DNA of 64,000 bases, from the NCBI RefSeq assembly GCF_014839805.1, contig NC_051131.1, positions 12,326,913 to 12,390,912 of the forward strand, in the 5' to 3' direction. Below are positions 12,430 to 24,343 of this stretch, piece by piece. A program made the position numbers and the translations under genes. The DNA comes from Manduca sexta. Taxonomy: Eukaryota; Arthropoda; Insecta; Lepidoptera; Sphingidae. A model generated the notes under the pieces. It searched no databases. It was not told the DNA's origin and worked only from the letters and a program-made list of their open reading frames with translations. Position 1 is the stretch's first letter, and each line of letters opens with the position of its first letter.

Positions 12430-12695
12430 ACTGCCTCGGTGGTGTAGTTGTATTGAATGCCCGGTACAATAGCGCTCTGAGGTCCTGGGTTCGAATCCCG
12501 GGTCGGGCAAAGTGATATTTGGGTTTTTCTGCTCAGTATCAGCCCGGAGTCTAGAATTTGTGCCCGATATGGCGATAGGCTCGCCCCCTATCACATCATA
12601 GGAAGGAACATACTTGGCGAAAAGTGGGTGCCCTAGTTGCGCCTCTGCATACCCCTTCGGGGATAAATGCGTGATGTTATGTATGTATGTAATAC
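12430..12695 (+). mobile_element. tRNA-derived SINE, family B
   Basis: Head CTGCCTCGGTGGTGTAGTTG (box A) and GGGTTCGAATCCCGGGTCGG (perfect box B). The body has AAAGTGATATTTGGG, GCCCGATATGGCGATAGGCT and CCCTATCACATCAT, and the tail has CATACCCCTTCGGGGATAAA. Copies at 29378-29638 and 60721-60985 share this order. Confidence 0.88.
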
Positions 12696-12768
12696 TAATT
12701 ACAATATATGTATCTGCTGGTGGTAGGATATATTTTATATCAGCCCGGATAGCGACCACCGAACACAA

Positions 12769-12905
12769 GGTGTGTCGCGTTCCGGGATTAGTCTATGTAT
12801 ATCTGGTTCCAACAGACCGGCATAATTGTCTCGACTGCCGAGGGGTAATCATCTCTCGTCAATCCACTTACCATTAGTTGCAGTGGAGTCACATTGCCAT
12901 TAGTC
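12769..12905 (+). repeat. dispersed repeat with CGCGTTCCGGGA, copy 3
   Basis: GTGTGTCGCGTTCCGGGATT followed by CCGGCATAATTGTCTCGACT and GGGGTAATCATCTCTC. It lies just downstream of a family B SINE. Confidence 0.65.
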
Positions 12906-13374
12906 TCGTATAAAACAGCCACATTGCAGATAGTTTCACCGTCCATCAAATGATATCGACAAACTTTTCCTTCAGTTTAGTTTGCTAGATAGACCACTTT
13001 TGTAAAGCCGCTGTATATAATACTGGCTATAAACCGGGTCTAAATTACAAGTACGTATTAAGTAATAAAATTAAAACATTAATTTTCAATCAAACAAGGT
13101 CCAATCATGTTCAATCAGTTGTTTCTATATTATAAAAATATTTGCTAAGCGTTTAAAATCCGTCGGAAAACCAGTTGGATGGGTTTCATCACGAACATAC
13201 TGGCCTTCCTCATAGCCAATATGAAATGAAAAGCCGTGGATTTGAATCCCGCGTCAGATATTTGTTTCAATTTTGGAATATGTGGGATCGAAAGTCACCC
13301 GTGGCTCTGGATAGGTGACACATGACACCATTACATATTCAAACATAATATTGTATTTTAGATAATATATTAAA

Positions 13375-13669
13375 CTAGCTGGCCCAACAGACGTTGTCCC
13401 GTCTTAACTATGAATTTGCAGCGCGCATTCTGTTAATCGCTGACAGTTACTTCAAACAAATTGACAGTTATATAAAATTAATGTTTTGGTTAAGTTTTCT
13501 TAAATTTTCTAATTTTCCGCTCAATTTTTTGAATTATTTCTTTCATAAGAACCTTATCCTGACAATAACAAACACAACAACAAAAAAATAGTGAAATAGG
13601 TCCACTCGTTCACGCGTGATGCGATGACCAAGGGAAATAGAGATTCATTTTTATATACTCGTATATAGA
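13375..13669 (-). mobile_element. Helitron-like non-autonomous element, family 2, copy 1
   Basis: Minus strand: 5' TC at 13669 preceded by A, 3' CTAG at 13375 followed by T, 295 bp. The 5' end reads TCTATATACGAGTATATAAA and then TTCCCTTGGTCATCGCATCA. The 3' end has AACGTCTGTTGGGCCAGCTAG with inverted short arms before it. The 272-bp copy at 25053-25324 has the same ends. TC...CTRR termini with an A/T target are the Helitron hallmark. Confidence 0.75.
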
Positions 13670-14049
13670 TAACATTTGAAAGGCGATTTGAAATTATATT
13701 TTAAATTCATAAAATAAAAAATAAATTTTAAAAATGGTCCACTAATTTTGTGGCTGCTTGTACAATATGCTGTATGTTTAGTCACTCGCAACTATATGAA
13801 TGTATGTTAAAAGAATAACTAATTATATTAATGTTAATGTTAACAACTATAACCGGTACCTCCAACACATATAAGTTTCTTTATCGGCCTCATATCTCAG
13901 AAAAGCGTTTTTTAATTCAAATTCATTTCATCTGCTATAGCCAATAAGATCAAAAATCCATTCTACATCATCTTTTTTATGTATATATTCTAACTAAGTT
14001 TTGCTGTCGCATATCTGTATGCGACTGTTAAATTAAAAAAAATGTATTA

Positions 14050-14190
14050 AAGAAAAGTCATTTGGTCCGCCTCGCGACCATGAAGGCTGCAAAGTTTCGA
14101 AACTTGGGAAGAAAATTTTCATATAAAAAACTGCGGTAAAACCCAAAAAAAAAAAATATTTGCAAAATTGTATCAAATGCATGCAAATGA
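14050..14190 (+). repeat. dispersed GTCGGGA repeat, copy 2
   Basis: GGTCCGCCTCGCGACCATGA, AGGCTGCAAAG and AAAAAACTGCGGTAAAACCC match the family order, but GTCGGGA itself is decayed. Confidence 0.5.
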
Positions 14191-14699
14191 AAGGCACGAC
14201 GCGGATAATTGGATCATCAGGTAAGGAGTTCACTCGGCCGAAACAGTTTATTTATTTTTGCTACAAACTCCCTGAAAAGCTTACGATATTGTCTTACATC
14301 AATGAAGTATATTAAAATGAAGTTACATTTTTGATCGATTTAAATGAACTTAATTCAGTTTATTAATAAATACGATGGAACAATTATCCAGTCTTGACCA
14401 CATTTAATTGTCAAACTATGTATTTATGTAATATAATAAATAATCTTTATCTCAGCTATAATCGTGTCCATGCATAATCTAGCAGTTAAATATTTTTTCA
14501 TAAGAATTAATTTTGCATAATGACTCTAAATTTGAACCACATGTCAACCACCTAACTATAATTAAAATAAAAACGGTCAAGAGTGTGTTATGCATACCTA
14601 CGTAACTATAGATATATATTAAAAAGTTACATATAAGGCTTGCCAGTATTTTAGGAATTGAAGTTTTAAACTAAATTGTGCCCATTCATATTTTAACGG

Positions 14700-14870
14700 G
14701 TAGTTGTGATCAAACGAAATATTGATAGTCTCGTGACCACGAAACAGCCGACTTCGAAACGTCGGTACAAAATAATAATATAGAAAGCCGCGATTAAATC
14801 CGAAAAATAGTTCAACTTCATCTAAAATTCGTGTAAACATAAGAAATTATTATTGATAGCCTCATATCTC
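14700..14870 (+). repeat. dispersed GTCGGGA repeat, copy 3
   Basis: CTCGTGACCACGAA, CTTCGAAACGTCGGTAC and AAAGCCGCGATTAAATCCGA in family order, then TTCGTGTAAACATAAGAAAT. Confidence 0.55.
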
Positions 14871-15116
14871 CTTCACACGAAGGTAGACTGGACGAGAATG
14901 CCTCAATGGCATTACGTTTACTTTTACACACTATTGTAATAATGTTTACATACATAAATAAATTAATTAGTTTAATTAATAATTTATTTTGTCGATGTGC
15001 CACACTCCAAACACTGAATTGAAAAAGTTGCAGCTTAACGACTGATTACGGATAATTTATTTGCGGAATACAATATCTTGATTATAAGCCAATTATAACA
15101 ATAGTTTACTGGTAGA

Positions 15117-16298
15117 GACGTAGTTGTGATGGTTATTTACTGATAGTAACATAGCTTGTCACAGGGGCCCTGTATTAAAATTTTGTTAGGGACCTCCAGG
15201 AACACTTTTGGGGACTCGCTTAAGTTTAACTTAAGTATGGTCTAAGTGAGGCCCCTACAGTTTGAGGGCCTCGTATTATTGATACTGCTGACACGGCAGT
15301 AGCTACGCACCTGGTTACTTAGAACATTGTTTCTAACTAATTCCATCTTCGTTTATCCTTCTGAGATACTGGCATGGCTTTACGTTCTATACTTTTACTC
15401 GGTGTCAACGGAATCCTAAAAAATTACTATGTTTTTTTTCCAAGTAATATATTATCGTAGGTCAGTAGTGTTTTGATTAACCTTCATTGTTATCTCAATA
15501 ATGTCATTTAAACCATTTTTGAGATGCAGTTTAAAATTTTGAGATGTCGGAAAACAAGTAATTTACGTGTTTTTTTTAATTATTCAGAATTGAATATAAG
15601 CGGCCTTCCTCTTGACATTTTATTGCATTTCAAATTTAGGATTGGCATCGAAATCTTAAAAACCTTGAACGGTACACTATCACACGACTTAACTCTATCG
15701 CAGTGGAATTTGGAGAAAGTAAATGAAATGACGTAGTTGTAATGGTTGTTTACTGATAGTAACGTAGCTAGCCACAGGAGCCCTATATTAAAAAAAAATC
15801 AGGGACCCCCAGGAACATTTTTGGGGACTCGCTTAAGTTTAAATTAAGTATGGTCTAAGTGAGGCCCCTACAGTTTGAGGGCCTCGTATTATTGATACTG
15901 CTGACACGGCAGTAGCTACGCACCTGGTTACTTAGAACATTGTTTCTAACTAATTCCATCTTCGTTTATCCTTCTGAGATACTGGCATGGCTTTACGTTC
16001 TATCCTTTTACTCGGTGTCATTAAAATTACTATGTTTTTTTTCCAAATAATAAATTACCGTAGGTCAGTAGTGTTTTGATTAACCTTCTTTGTTATCTCA
16101 ATCAAGTCATTTAATCAATTTTTTAGGTACAGATTAAAATTTTGCGATATCAGATTACACGTAATTTACGTATTTTTTTGAATTATTCAGAATTTAATAT
16201 AAGCGGCCTTACTCTTGACATTTGATTAAGTTTCAAATTTAGGATTGGAATCTAAATTAACTCTATCGCAGACGAATTTGGAGAAAGTAAATGAAATA
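15117..16298 (+). repeat. tandem duplication, about 613-bp unit
   Basis: Unit 1 is 15117-15729 and unit 2 about 15730-16298. Both begin GACGTAGTTGT and end GGAGAAAGTAAATGAAAT. A 160-bp core is identical in both (15231-15390 and 15844-16003), while flanks carry substitutions and unit 2 lacks about 40 bp near its end. No coding frame runs through it. Confidence 0.9.
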
Positions 16299-17879
16299 GA
16301 TTAAGTATTTACAATCTCAAGTAATGTACAATCCCATCAAAAACATGAAGTGAAACAGGGCAGCCAATGTTTATATTAAGAGTATGCGTGGTTATCAACT
16401 TTGCCGTTAATAGAATTGAGATCTAAATGGATGTCAAGCCTTGTCGATAATCCTGTTTATCTAATTAATTCAAAATCAAAACAAAATTTCTTGCTTTTAT
16501 CTGTTACAATGTTTGATATTTAAAAATAAAAAAAATCTTAAATTTGAGTTTGAATATGGAAAATCAGACATTCCTCAAACCGCTTCTACATATTGTGTAA
16601 TATTTTGGTTTCGTTTTCCGTTTTGTGTGACTTATATATATTAAACTAAGTACTAATGGATTCTTATGAAGACATCTAAACTTGATCGTCTTGACATAAT
16701 AAAAAAGTAAATGTTTTGTTTTGAAAAATATATTTTATGTCATACACATTGAGGTACATTTCGTTTATTAAATTTTAATATAGGTACGTACTCCAGTCTC
16801 ACGACTTGTCCGATCAGAAACAACATTAAATCTTCTTCTCAAAAGCCCATGAACACTTAATGCTTTCAATAAATAAACCACCACAACAGCCCTTTTAAAC
16901 AACTTAAGATCCGGTTTCGCGTCCACGTGGACAGTTCAACGACCTTCCCCTTCCCCTTGAACCTCAAATTGGATAACCCCACGGCAAATCCCATACTGCC
17001 GTCGGACAGGAGCGTAACCCAAATTATGCTTAGCCTAAGTGACTGAACTGCGCCAGATCTTGCGAGGCTTCGGTTTTTGTAATGTATACGAGATACGTGA
17101 TACAGCACGGCTTACTTCCGCGTTGGTTATCAATTTAATAGAGGAAAAAAATCCAATTCAAAACATCTATAATGGCGACTGTAATCGGTGTGATTATGAG
17201 TCATTATATTAAAGAAGTTACTACATTACATACAAACTTTTTGTTTGTATGTAATTTCGACTGTATTTCCTTAATACGACACAAAAAATCGTCCACTTGA
17301 CCTGCAAGTTTCGTTTCCGACGATCTAGGGTATGAACTTATCAAGTTCTATTTTACAAGTGCCAACGTCAGTAGCAGAAAAAAATGTGATTATAAAAATA
17401 TCAAAATTTTATAAAATAGTCTCTATGATTATGGTCAAACTACCACCACGAGCAAATATTGTATACGTATTGTGTTTGTATTTAAAAGAAAATATATATG
17501 TTCAGATTCGGTAAAGAGGAGCTAACGGCTAAAGTGTATCGCAAAACTGATGCACTCTCTTGTCTATGAAGCGGATAGGCTCAGACAATTATGATCCGTA
17601 TTTCTTTTAGATCTCAGCATTGGTACATATGTTTTTAAGTACCTAACTATATTTTTATGCACAGCAAAACTGAGTCTACACCGTACTCCGATTTCCAGCT
17701 ACCGTTAGTAAAAATGGTTATCTGATACTCTTAATTCGTCATAAATCATTAAGCTCGTAACATTTGTAATAAATATTCTAGTGTTAGGTTTCGAAACAAG
17801 ACCTATGCGGTGGTTTTCTAACTGAAATCGCACTGCCATACAAAGACATAGTTACAAGGTAATGCAATAATATGTATAA

Positions 17880-18005
17880 CAGGCGAAGCGTCCATGCACC
17901 CGATTCCTACCGGCTTCCCTTTTAGGTTTATTAGCCGCGATAAATTAACTAAGGCAATATTTTTGTCATAAGTACATTTTTGACAAACTTCACGCTTCGC
18001 CACTG
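17880..18005 (-). mobile_element. hAT-type MITE, short copy
   Basis: Minus strand starts CAGTGGCGAAGCG at 18005; the other end at 17880 reads CAGGCGAAGCG on the plus strand. Flanks are ATGTATAA (left) and AGGTATAA (right), an 8-bp duplication with one mismatch. The inside shares AAGCCGGTAGGAATCGG with the copy at 18704-18949. Confidence 0.7.
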
Positions 18006-18074
18006 AGGTATAATAACTTAAATAAAATAACTATCTAACATTAAAAAACTACAACACTTAACATATAATTTCAA

Positions 18075-18262
18075 CTTTTACCCTTTTTCTGGAGGCAGTC
18101 CACCATTTCGCTAGTTGCGTAGGTCCTATGTAGGAGGTGGGCCTATCAATTCCCAGGCACAATTGCAGACTCCGGGCTCATACTAAGCTAAAAACCTAAT
18201 ATCATTGCCCGAGAATCGAGCCTGATATCTCAGCGCAGTAGTCGCTCAAGTCTAATCCTCTC
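18075..18262 (-). mobile_element. degenerate tRNA-derived SINE
   Basis: On the minus strand, CTGATGCGCTGAGATATCAG-like head sequence and a decayed box B (GGCTCGATTCTCGGGCAATG) are followed by AGTATGAGCCCGGAGTCTGC. It sits between two MITE copies. Confidence 0.5.
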
Positions 18263-18703
18263 TATACCATGTCTGAAACAGATACTACATAAGATTCGGT
18301 GCAAAAAAACGATATATTTATAACTTTTTATTTAGGCCAACTCAACGATCTTGATTATAATCTATTAATAATTTACAATAATTAAAGAATGGATGGTTCT
18401 TGTCGAAATAAACAGATATGACTCCTCGTGAAATCATAATTCAAGGTTCCCTCACTGGCCGGCTGGTGGTATATATACGCATTTTTTTACATACGTGATT
18501 TCGTCATTGAAAAATCTATTAATTTATACAAATAATGAACTAGATCTTAATTAAGGAATTTAAATAATTGTACCTATTCGTTGTACGTACTTCTAATCAT
18601 TACTCTTTCCTGATCGCACTTTCCTCGCACGTAGAGTCCTTTTTTATATGAGTTCACATAAAAGATTTTAATTTATTGCTAATTTACAACAGTAACTGTA
18701 CTT

Positions 18704-18949
18704 CAGTGGCGAAGGGTGAAAATTTTAAAAAGGGAACCCGAGGAAATATTTCAAGTTCACTTCCAATTTATATGAACTACCGATTACGATATTCGTTGAG
18801 GTATTAATTTAATTGAATAAGTATAAGATTACTTGTTTAAATATACTATTTTTATTCTAGTTATATTATTAGGTTTTCTTTTATTATTTTTAATTAATTT
18901 ACAAAAGATAAGCCGGTAGGAATCGGCTTGTATGGACGCTTCGCCAATG
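18704..18949 (+). mobile_element. hAT-type MITE with perfect 8-bp target duplication
   Basis: Inverted ends CAGTGGCGAAG and CTTCGCCAATG (9 of 11 matching as complements or better) enclose 246 bp. Both sides are flanked directly by CTGTACTT (18696-18703 and 18950-18957). An 8-bp duplication and CAGTGGC-type ends are typical of hAT elements. There is no transposase frame, so it is non-autonomous. Confidence 0.85.
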
Positions 18950-19124
18950 CTGTACTTGTGTTTCCCAAATGGGGTGTCACAGTACGGCGAGGTTCGCTTT
19001 TTGATTCATAGCTCATCCCTCTACGTAGCGTCCGTCTGGGCAGATACCAGCACCAAAGCAATGCCTATTTCTGCTTCTAAGCAGCATTATTAAAGCGCTT
19101 TCGCATGCCAGTTTCAAGGACTAT

Positions 19125-19260
19125 ATACCCAGGGCCCTTATTCTCTTGGCCACACGTTATTGTGACAGTGCGTAACAAGCACGTAACACAACGCATAGCG
19201 TTTTAAACAATAAAAATTGTCACGCAGCCATTCCACATTAAATAACGAATTTAGTTTGTT
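19125..19260 (+). repeat. MITE with GGGCCCTTATTCTC end, copy 2
   Basis: CAGGGCCCTTATTCTCTTGG, then GTGCGTAACAAGCACGTAAC. Internal sequence is the inverse of parts of the 9990-10171 copy. The right inverted end was not found, so it is truncated. Confidence 0.5.
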
Positions 19261-19991
19261 ACAAGTTTACACTGACATAGAAGATGAGGACTCTGATTAA
19301 ATTGAGTGTTTTATGTCTTTCGCGTCATTTCTTTGGATAGCGAGTGAAGTGCAGTGTTATACAATTCTCTGTAGTTTAAAATTTTGGTTGGTGTACGCTG
19401 TTGTTTTTAATAATGGAGAATCATAAAATTTACTGTCAGATAATCAACATCTCTCGTCTTCTCAGATTGTTAAAACATTCACGATCCTTTCGATATTGTG
19501 GGTATATTTCATACGGGGCTGGAATATTAGTCCCACATGATGTAGGTACTGCTGGTTGCTATAGTCTTCTGCTATAATATTACATACAATAAGGGGAAAG
19601 CTTACCTACATGTATAAATTAAGTATGTGATAACCTGATAATAAAATATTAAGTATTCCTATATATATGGAACTATAAATTTATAAAGTTTGCATATAAA
19701 CAGCGTTATTATTTCGCACGGCATAAAACAAGGATTTCCTTTCCTAAAATAAAAATAAAAACAAAATGATCATAAAATACGTATAATGTTCTTTTTTTTA
19801 CTACAAGTTGACAACAAATATAATATAAAATAAATATTGAATGATAAAAAAAAACAAACTTGTTTCAAAAATGATTGGTATCATAAAAAGCAAGCCATCA
19901 ATTTCAATGTTTGTTACAATTAGTTTACATATCGTAATCTTGCCATGGGTTGTAGATTCAATTGAACTTACTAATACATTTATCAATTTGG

Positions 19992-20440
19992 CTTGCGGCT
20001 ACACCCGCGTGGAAGAGTTTTACAGGATAAAAGTCCTGCTATTTATGTTCCAGAGACAGAAAGTAGCTTGTCCTTCCCAGGGTCTCGAACTATCTCAATA
20101 CTAAATTTCATTGAAATCCGTAAGGTAGTTTTTGAGTTTATCGCGTTCGAACAGACAGACCAGTAAGAGGGAGAGGGGGGATACTTTGTTTAATAATATA
20201 TTTTTTTAAACTTTTTAAGAGGAAAAATTCTGTCATAGATAATTGTTGCGTAATTTTAAGAGTTTACGCAACGGAAATTCTGAAAAAGAATAAATTTTCC
20301 CCTTTTTCGCAACATTTTTCATTGACGCCCCGCTCCTTTTGGTCATAGCGTGATGTTATATAGCCTATAGCCTTCCTCGATAAATGAGCTATCTAACGTT
20401 TAAAGATTTTTTTAATTCAAACTAATACTTCCTGTGCTTC
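19992..20440 (-). mobile_element. Helitron-like family 1 related repeat (degenerate)
   Basis: GCTTGCGGCTACACCCGCGT, AAAAGTCCTGCTATTTATG, GTCCTTCCCAGGGTCTCGAA and GTTTACGCAACGG follow the order seen in 6181-6620. The terminal CTAG is lost. Confidence 0.55.
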
Positions 20441-20835
20441 TTGTCAAAATTGATCGACATAATATGCAAAAAACGCACCGCGGGCATTTCGGATCGTATA
20501 ACGGCGTGGTCGATGGAACACAGATCACCTTTTTTGTTGGTGACCAATTTTCATATATAAGCACCGAACTATGCGACAAACAGCGCTATTATGATTTATG
20601 CTAGAGAGTGATTGATCTTAATCTCAGACAATTATCCTTTGGCATACAAGTTATCTTTCTTAATGCTTGATGTCTGATTAAACGTTAACCGTTAAATACA
20701 ATAAAGAGCGACGAAATCACACTCCCAAATAAATTGTAAGCAACAGTGCATTCAGCATTAATTGTCTTATATGTTAACTAACTGTTAACATGTACTTGAA
20801 CAATGTGAAATGCCACTTTATGTGAAGAGATTGAT

Positions 20836-20993
20836 TGAACGCGCTAATCTCAGAAACTATAAAATTGGTTTTGATTTTTATTAAATATTAGTGAAGAAAT
20901 CGGAGTAATGACTCCTGGGTGCTAGGTTGTTTTTCACAGGAAAATATTTGTCCCGGAAAAGTTTTTCACACGGACGGAGCCGCAGGCACAATT
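20836..20993 (+). mobile_element. Helitron-like family 1 fragment
   Basis: AACGCGCTAATCTCAGAAAC near the start and TTGTCCCGGAAAAGTTTTTC with CGGAGCCGCAGGCA at the end mirror the family 1 termini. It is a short, internally deleted copy. Confidence 0.5.
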
Positions 20994-21272
20994 ATATAAA
21001 ATCCTTAGTTCCTAATTAGAGCTCAGATTTTATCATCGTATACGCATGGCTGTCCGCGTTCATTTTTTGTTAAAACGCCCCATTAATTGACTATAATCAT
21101 AAATATTATATTTACCGACAGAAAAAATTATATGTAACAATATAATTTTTTTATATCTGATGCTTTGATATCGTAAAACAAGTTTGTGATTTGTGTGGTT
21201 AATGCCTTTAAGTCTTGTATTGGCGATAGCACTAACGTAGACGTGGGGTTACTGCAGAGGGTCAGACACCCC

Positions 21273-21850
21273 GCCCTGTGGAATGGGGGCGTTTGGAGAA
21301 TTCCACCACGGTATCCCCTGCCTGTCGTAAGAGGCGACTAATAGGGGCCACGAAGGGGGTCGTCGGCGGGCAGCAGGGGGCTGTCCGCCCTAGTGCATTT
21401 TTGTGCATTTTGCACATTTTTCGGTTGACCCCCGGGATGGACGGCAGTGTGTTGTTGGCCTCATACTGCCGTAGACGCCGAAGGCGTCCTTCGGTGCGCG
21501 GGGGCTTCCGAGCCCCCCCCCCCCATAGGAGACGGGCCGCAAGACGGCACCGCGCAGGGACGGCTGCGGTCGTAGACTTAGACACTACAACGTCAGAGGA
21601 AGCCCGCAGCCGTCCCAAATGCGCCGAAGAGGGCCACCGCGGGGTTTTAGCTGGTAGGCCGTGCGTAGGTTAAGTTGTACATACATATGGTTAGGGACTC
21701 GGCCCGGCGATCGCTCGAAGGTCACCATCAAATCCGGGCGGCACAACGCCGGGCCGTAAGGCACGGTTACCCCAGCATAACCGCTCAGTCGCCCCCCGCG
21801 AAGGCTGGGCGGTAGTAATAAGGTACTTTCTCCGCGAAACCAAAAAAAAA
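21273..21850 (+). mobile_element. GC-rich poly(A) retroposon with 16-bp target duplication
   Basis: A 578-bp block much richer in GC than its surroundings, ending ACTTTCTCCGCGAAACC then nine A. It is flanked by GAGGGTCAGACACCCC (21257-21272) and GAGGGTCAGGCACCCC (21851-21866), a target duplication with one mismatch. Near its start is CCCCTGCCTGTCGTAAGAGG. Overlapping open frames on both strands (for example 131 codons at 21278 plus) come from the low stop frequency of GC-rich DNA and have no domain. It may be a truncated LINE or a SINE; no RNA-gene head is evident. Confidence 0.8.
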
Positions 21851-24141
21851 GAGGGTCAGGCACCCCGAAATTGCGTGTCCACGAAAAATGAATGTTGTTT
21901 GTTAGAATGTTGGGACAGTCCTGTACTACTCACCTCAAATCTATAAAACTACCATAACTATCAAATATACAATAATGAGAAGACTGAAGCGTTTTTGTTT
22001 TCGAAGTACAAGGTTTCCTGGAAAACGTTTACCTACGCTCATGAACCGTACCACCATAGGATTTCCGACGGTTTTGAAATCCAGTAAGCCATCGCTCATA
22101 AACTAAAGTATATTGTTCCTAAAAAAAATCTTGAAAATGCGTGTTGCGTAGATCCTAACAAGGAATTTATTAATTGGAAAAAGAAGACTTCGGCCTTGCA
22201 ATATACCTATAGTCACAAGCTATTTCAACAAACAAGATTGATACAATTACATAAAAAAAATGAAGGTCTCTACCCACTTCGTACTAAAATGAAATAAAAA
22301 GATGCCATTAGTGTTTTATCTAAATCGAATAGAATTAATAAAATGTTTTTTTTTAAGGACGTCTAGTAATTGAATTGTGATATTAAGAGGACGTTAACAC
22401 TATGACCCTATTAATTGAGAAACCTGATTTATACTACTGTTTTAAGGGAGCTGTATAAACAAACTAGTTGCTTTTAGTGACATTTTGTAATTTAAATACA
22501 TAAAAAGAAAAGTTAGGTGTCAAAACATAAACAATGTTTAAAACCTTAAAAAAACTTTGCTAAGCTCCGTGACGCAACGCGGAGTCTGTTGCATCAAGTT
22601 TTGTCGATCAAACAGTGTGACCTTATCATGTTTAATTTTAAATTGAAGTATTTCGGGTATTACGTAGTGTGACCGAAGATAGCAAGATTCTTAACATGAC
22701 CCAACATCCTTGATTTTGTCTTTTTTATATTGTAATGCAAGTACGTACTACAAATAAAAATATTAAATTTTAAAATATGTAGTTATTATTTAAAGATTTT
22801 CCTATACATATTTTCACTAAACAATTTAATATCATATTTTCATTAAGTGTGCTGCTAGTTCCATAACCTTACAAAATATTTTATCGAATTTTAAACTACC
22901 GAAAATGTAGTACCCACTAACCTTTAATTAGTCAATAAAAAAAAGTAAAATTATTTTTAAAAGTAAGTGTTGTGGGTGCACTTCTTAACATTTTTCTATT
23001 ATTTTTAAAGTAATATTGAAGTTATTTCGATAAATCATTTTTAATATAAAATATTGATTTACCTTTATAAACTTCATAAATATTGTAACCGAAGTAAATG
23101 GCGGTATCTATGGTGTAAACATTTCCAAAGCTATTATGGGTGTATAAAAAAAAAACAAAAAATATTTTCATTAAAAAATTATTATTTTCATACAAACTTA
23201 CGTAATAAGATATTTAATTCAACTGATATTTAGGTCTAGACACACAGAAAAATAGATTAACTCAAATCATATTATATTGTTAAGCTCACCTTTCAAACAC
23301 ATGATAACTAAAATTAAGAGATACCATTCAGTATACTCAGCGATTTTCAAATTTACTACGAACTTTTTAATTGTAATGCACTAAGAGTTATCAATACAAA
23401 ATATTTTTCCTTAATATTATTCATAACAGGTTCAGCAAACTAAGCAAAATAAAAAACATGCAACGTGCACTATATTTCTCAAATAACAAAAAAACAAACG
23501 CATGCGCATAATCAAGGCAATAAACGCATCTTAAAAATAAATAGGTGATTAACTATAATAAATGTTTCTCACATTACATGTTGCATAACTAAATGATTAC
23601 AAAATATGCAATAAAAGCGTTAATAAAACAATGGTAATTGTCTATGAGGTTATATACATCATGTTCTAAATAGTAATGTAGCTATATTATGTTGGTGGCT
23701 ACATCGTAAAAATGGATACTTCGGCAAAAAATCATAGAACTGGTTATAATTATAGTTTTGGATATATTTCGACTGAAATTATCGTGGCGGACCTTACTCT
23801 CACGATTAATGCGCCTATAATTTATAATTTGCTAATAAATCATGGTGCTACATTCTCTAGTAGTACAGATTAATTTAAATCTACAGATATAAAACGTTAA
23901 TGGTAAATAATTTAAAATCAATTATTATCGAAAAGTCTAACCTTATATTCGAGTGCTGTGTTAAAGATTTAAGCAGTTAATTGACGGTTGTCGGTATTTA
24001 TATCGTGGGTAAAACTAATATTCATTATAGTAAAAATGTAAATTACTGTTATTAAGATATATTTTGTCTATTTTATAATATGTTTTAAGGAGGTAATCTC
24101 TGGATCTTCTGTGATATTTCTTTTAGTTAAGTAAGCTATAC

Positions 24142-24161
24142 TTTATTTGATTCGATTTATT
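24142..24161 (-). terminator. white polyadenylation signals
   Basis: Two AATAAA hexamers on the minus strand, at 24156-24161 and 24142-24147, 81 and 95 bases past the white stop codon. Position and strand fit the end of the white transcript; the cleavage site was not identified. Confidence 0.6.
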
Positions 24162-24241
24162 TCAAGGAAGGATGTTGATGGCAAAGGCGTGAGCAACATT
24201 AATCCCTAATAGCTTTACGTCTTCTTGTTTTTTTCGTAGTT

Positions 24242-24343
24242 TTATTTTGCCCTGCGCGTGCGCCACAGTAGAGCGAAGTAGGCGAGTAGTCTGAATCCAA
24301 TGAAGAGCAACACCATGTTCACTACGTCCATGATGAAGTCATC
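24242..24343 (-). CDS. w: white exon 13 (last segment and stop)
   Basis: Thirty-three codons and TAA. Final membrane helix [18 protein letters not shown], ending in basic WRTRRAK. Confidence 0.96.
   Translation of the reverse strand, partial: DDFIMDVVNMVLLFIGFRLLAYFALLWRTRRAK

Larger units (their letters stand above)
7824..24141. other. intergenic region between scarlet-like 5' end and white 3' end
   Basis: About 16.3 kb with no supported gene on either strand; open frames here are short and lack motifs. It contains the presumed scarlet promoter at its left end, repeats, SINEs, Helitron-like and MITE copies, a tandem duplication and a GC-rich retroposon, listed separately. The stretches 8-9.4 kb and 22-24 kb are AT-rich with nothing recognised. 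A minus-strand open frame at 16866-17108 has no motif I recognise. Confidence 0.6.

Noticed and set aside
12420..12515. tRNA-like sequence with good A and B boxes
   Set aside because: It continues into the SINE body and lacks a proper acceptor stem, so it is a SINE head and not a tRNA gene. The same holds at 145, 1990, 29378 and 60721.
16866..17108. Minus-strand open frame with SMGFAVGLSNLRFKGKGK
   Set aside because: No recognisable family, no flanking gene structure; left as unexplained intergenic sequence.
21262..21863. Several 90-130 codon open frames on both strands
   Set aside because: They overlap in a GC-rich retroposon where stops are rare; composition is Arg/Gly/Pro-rich with no domain.
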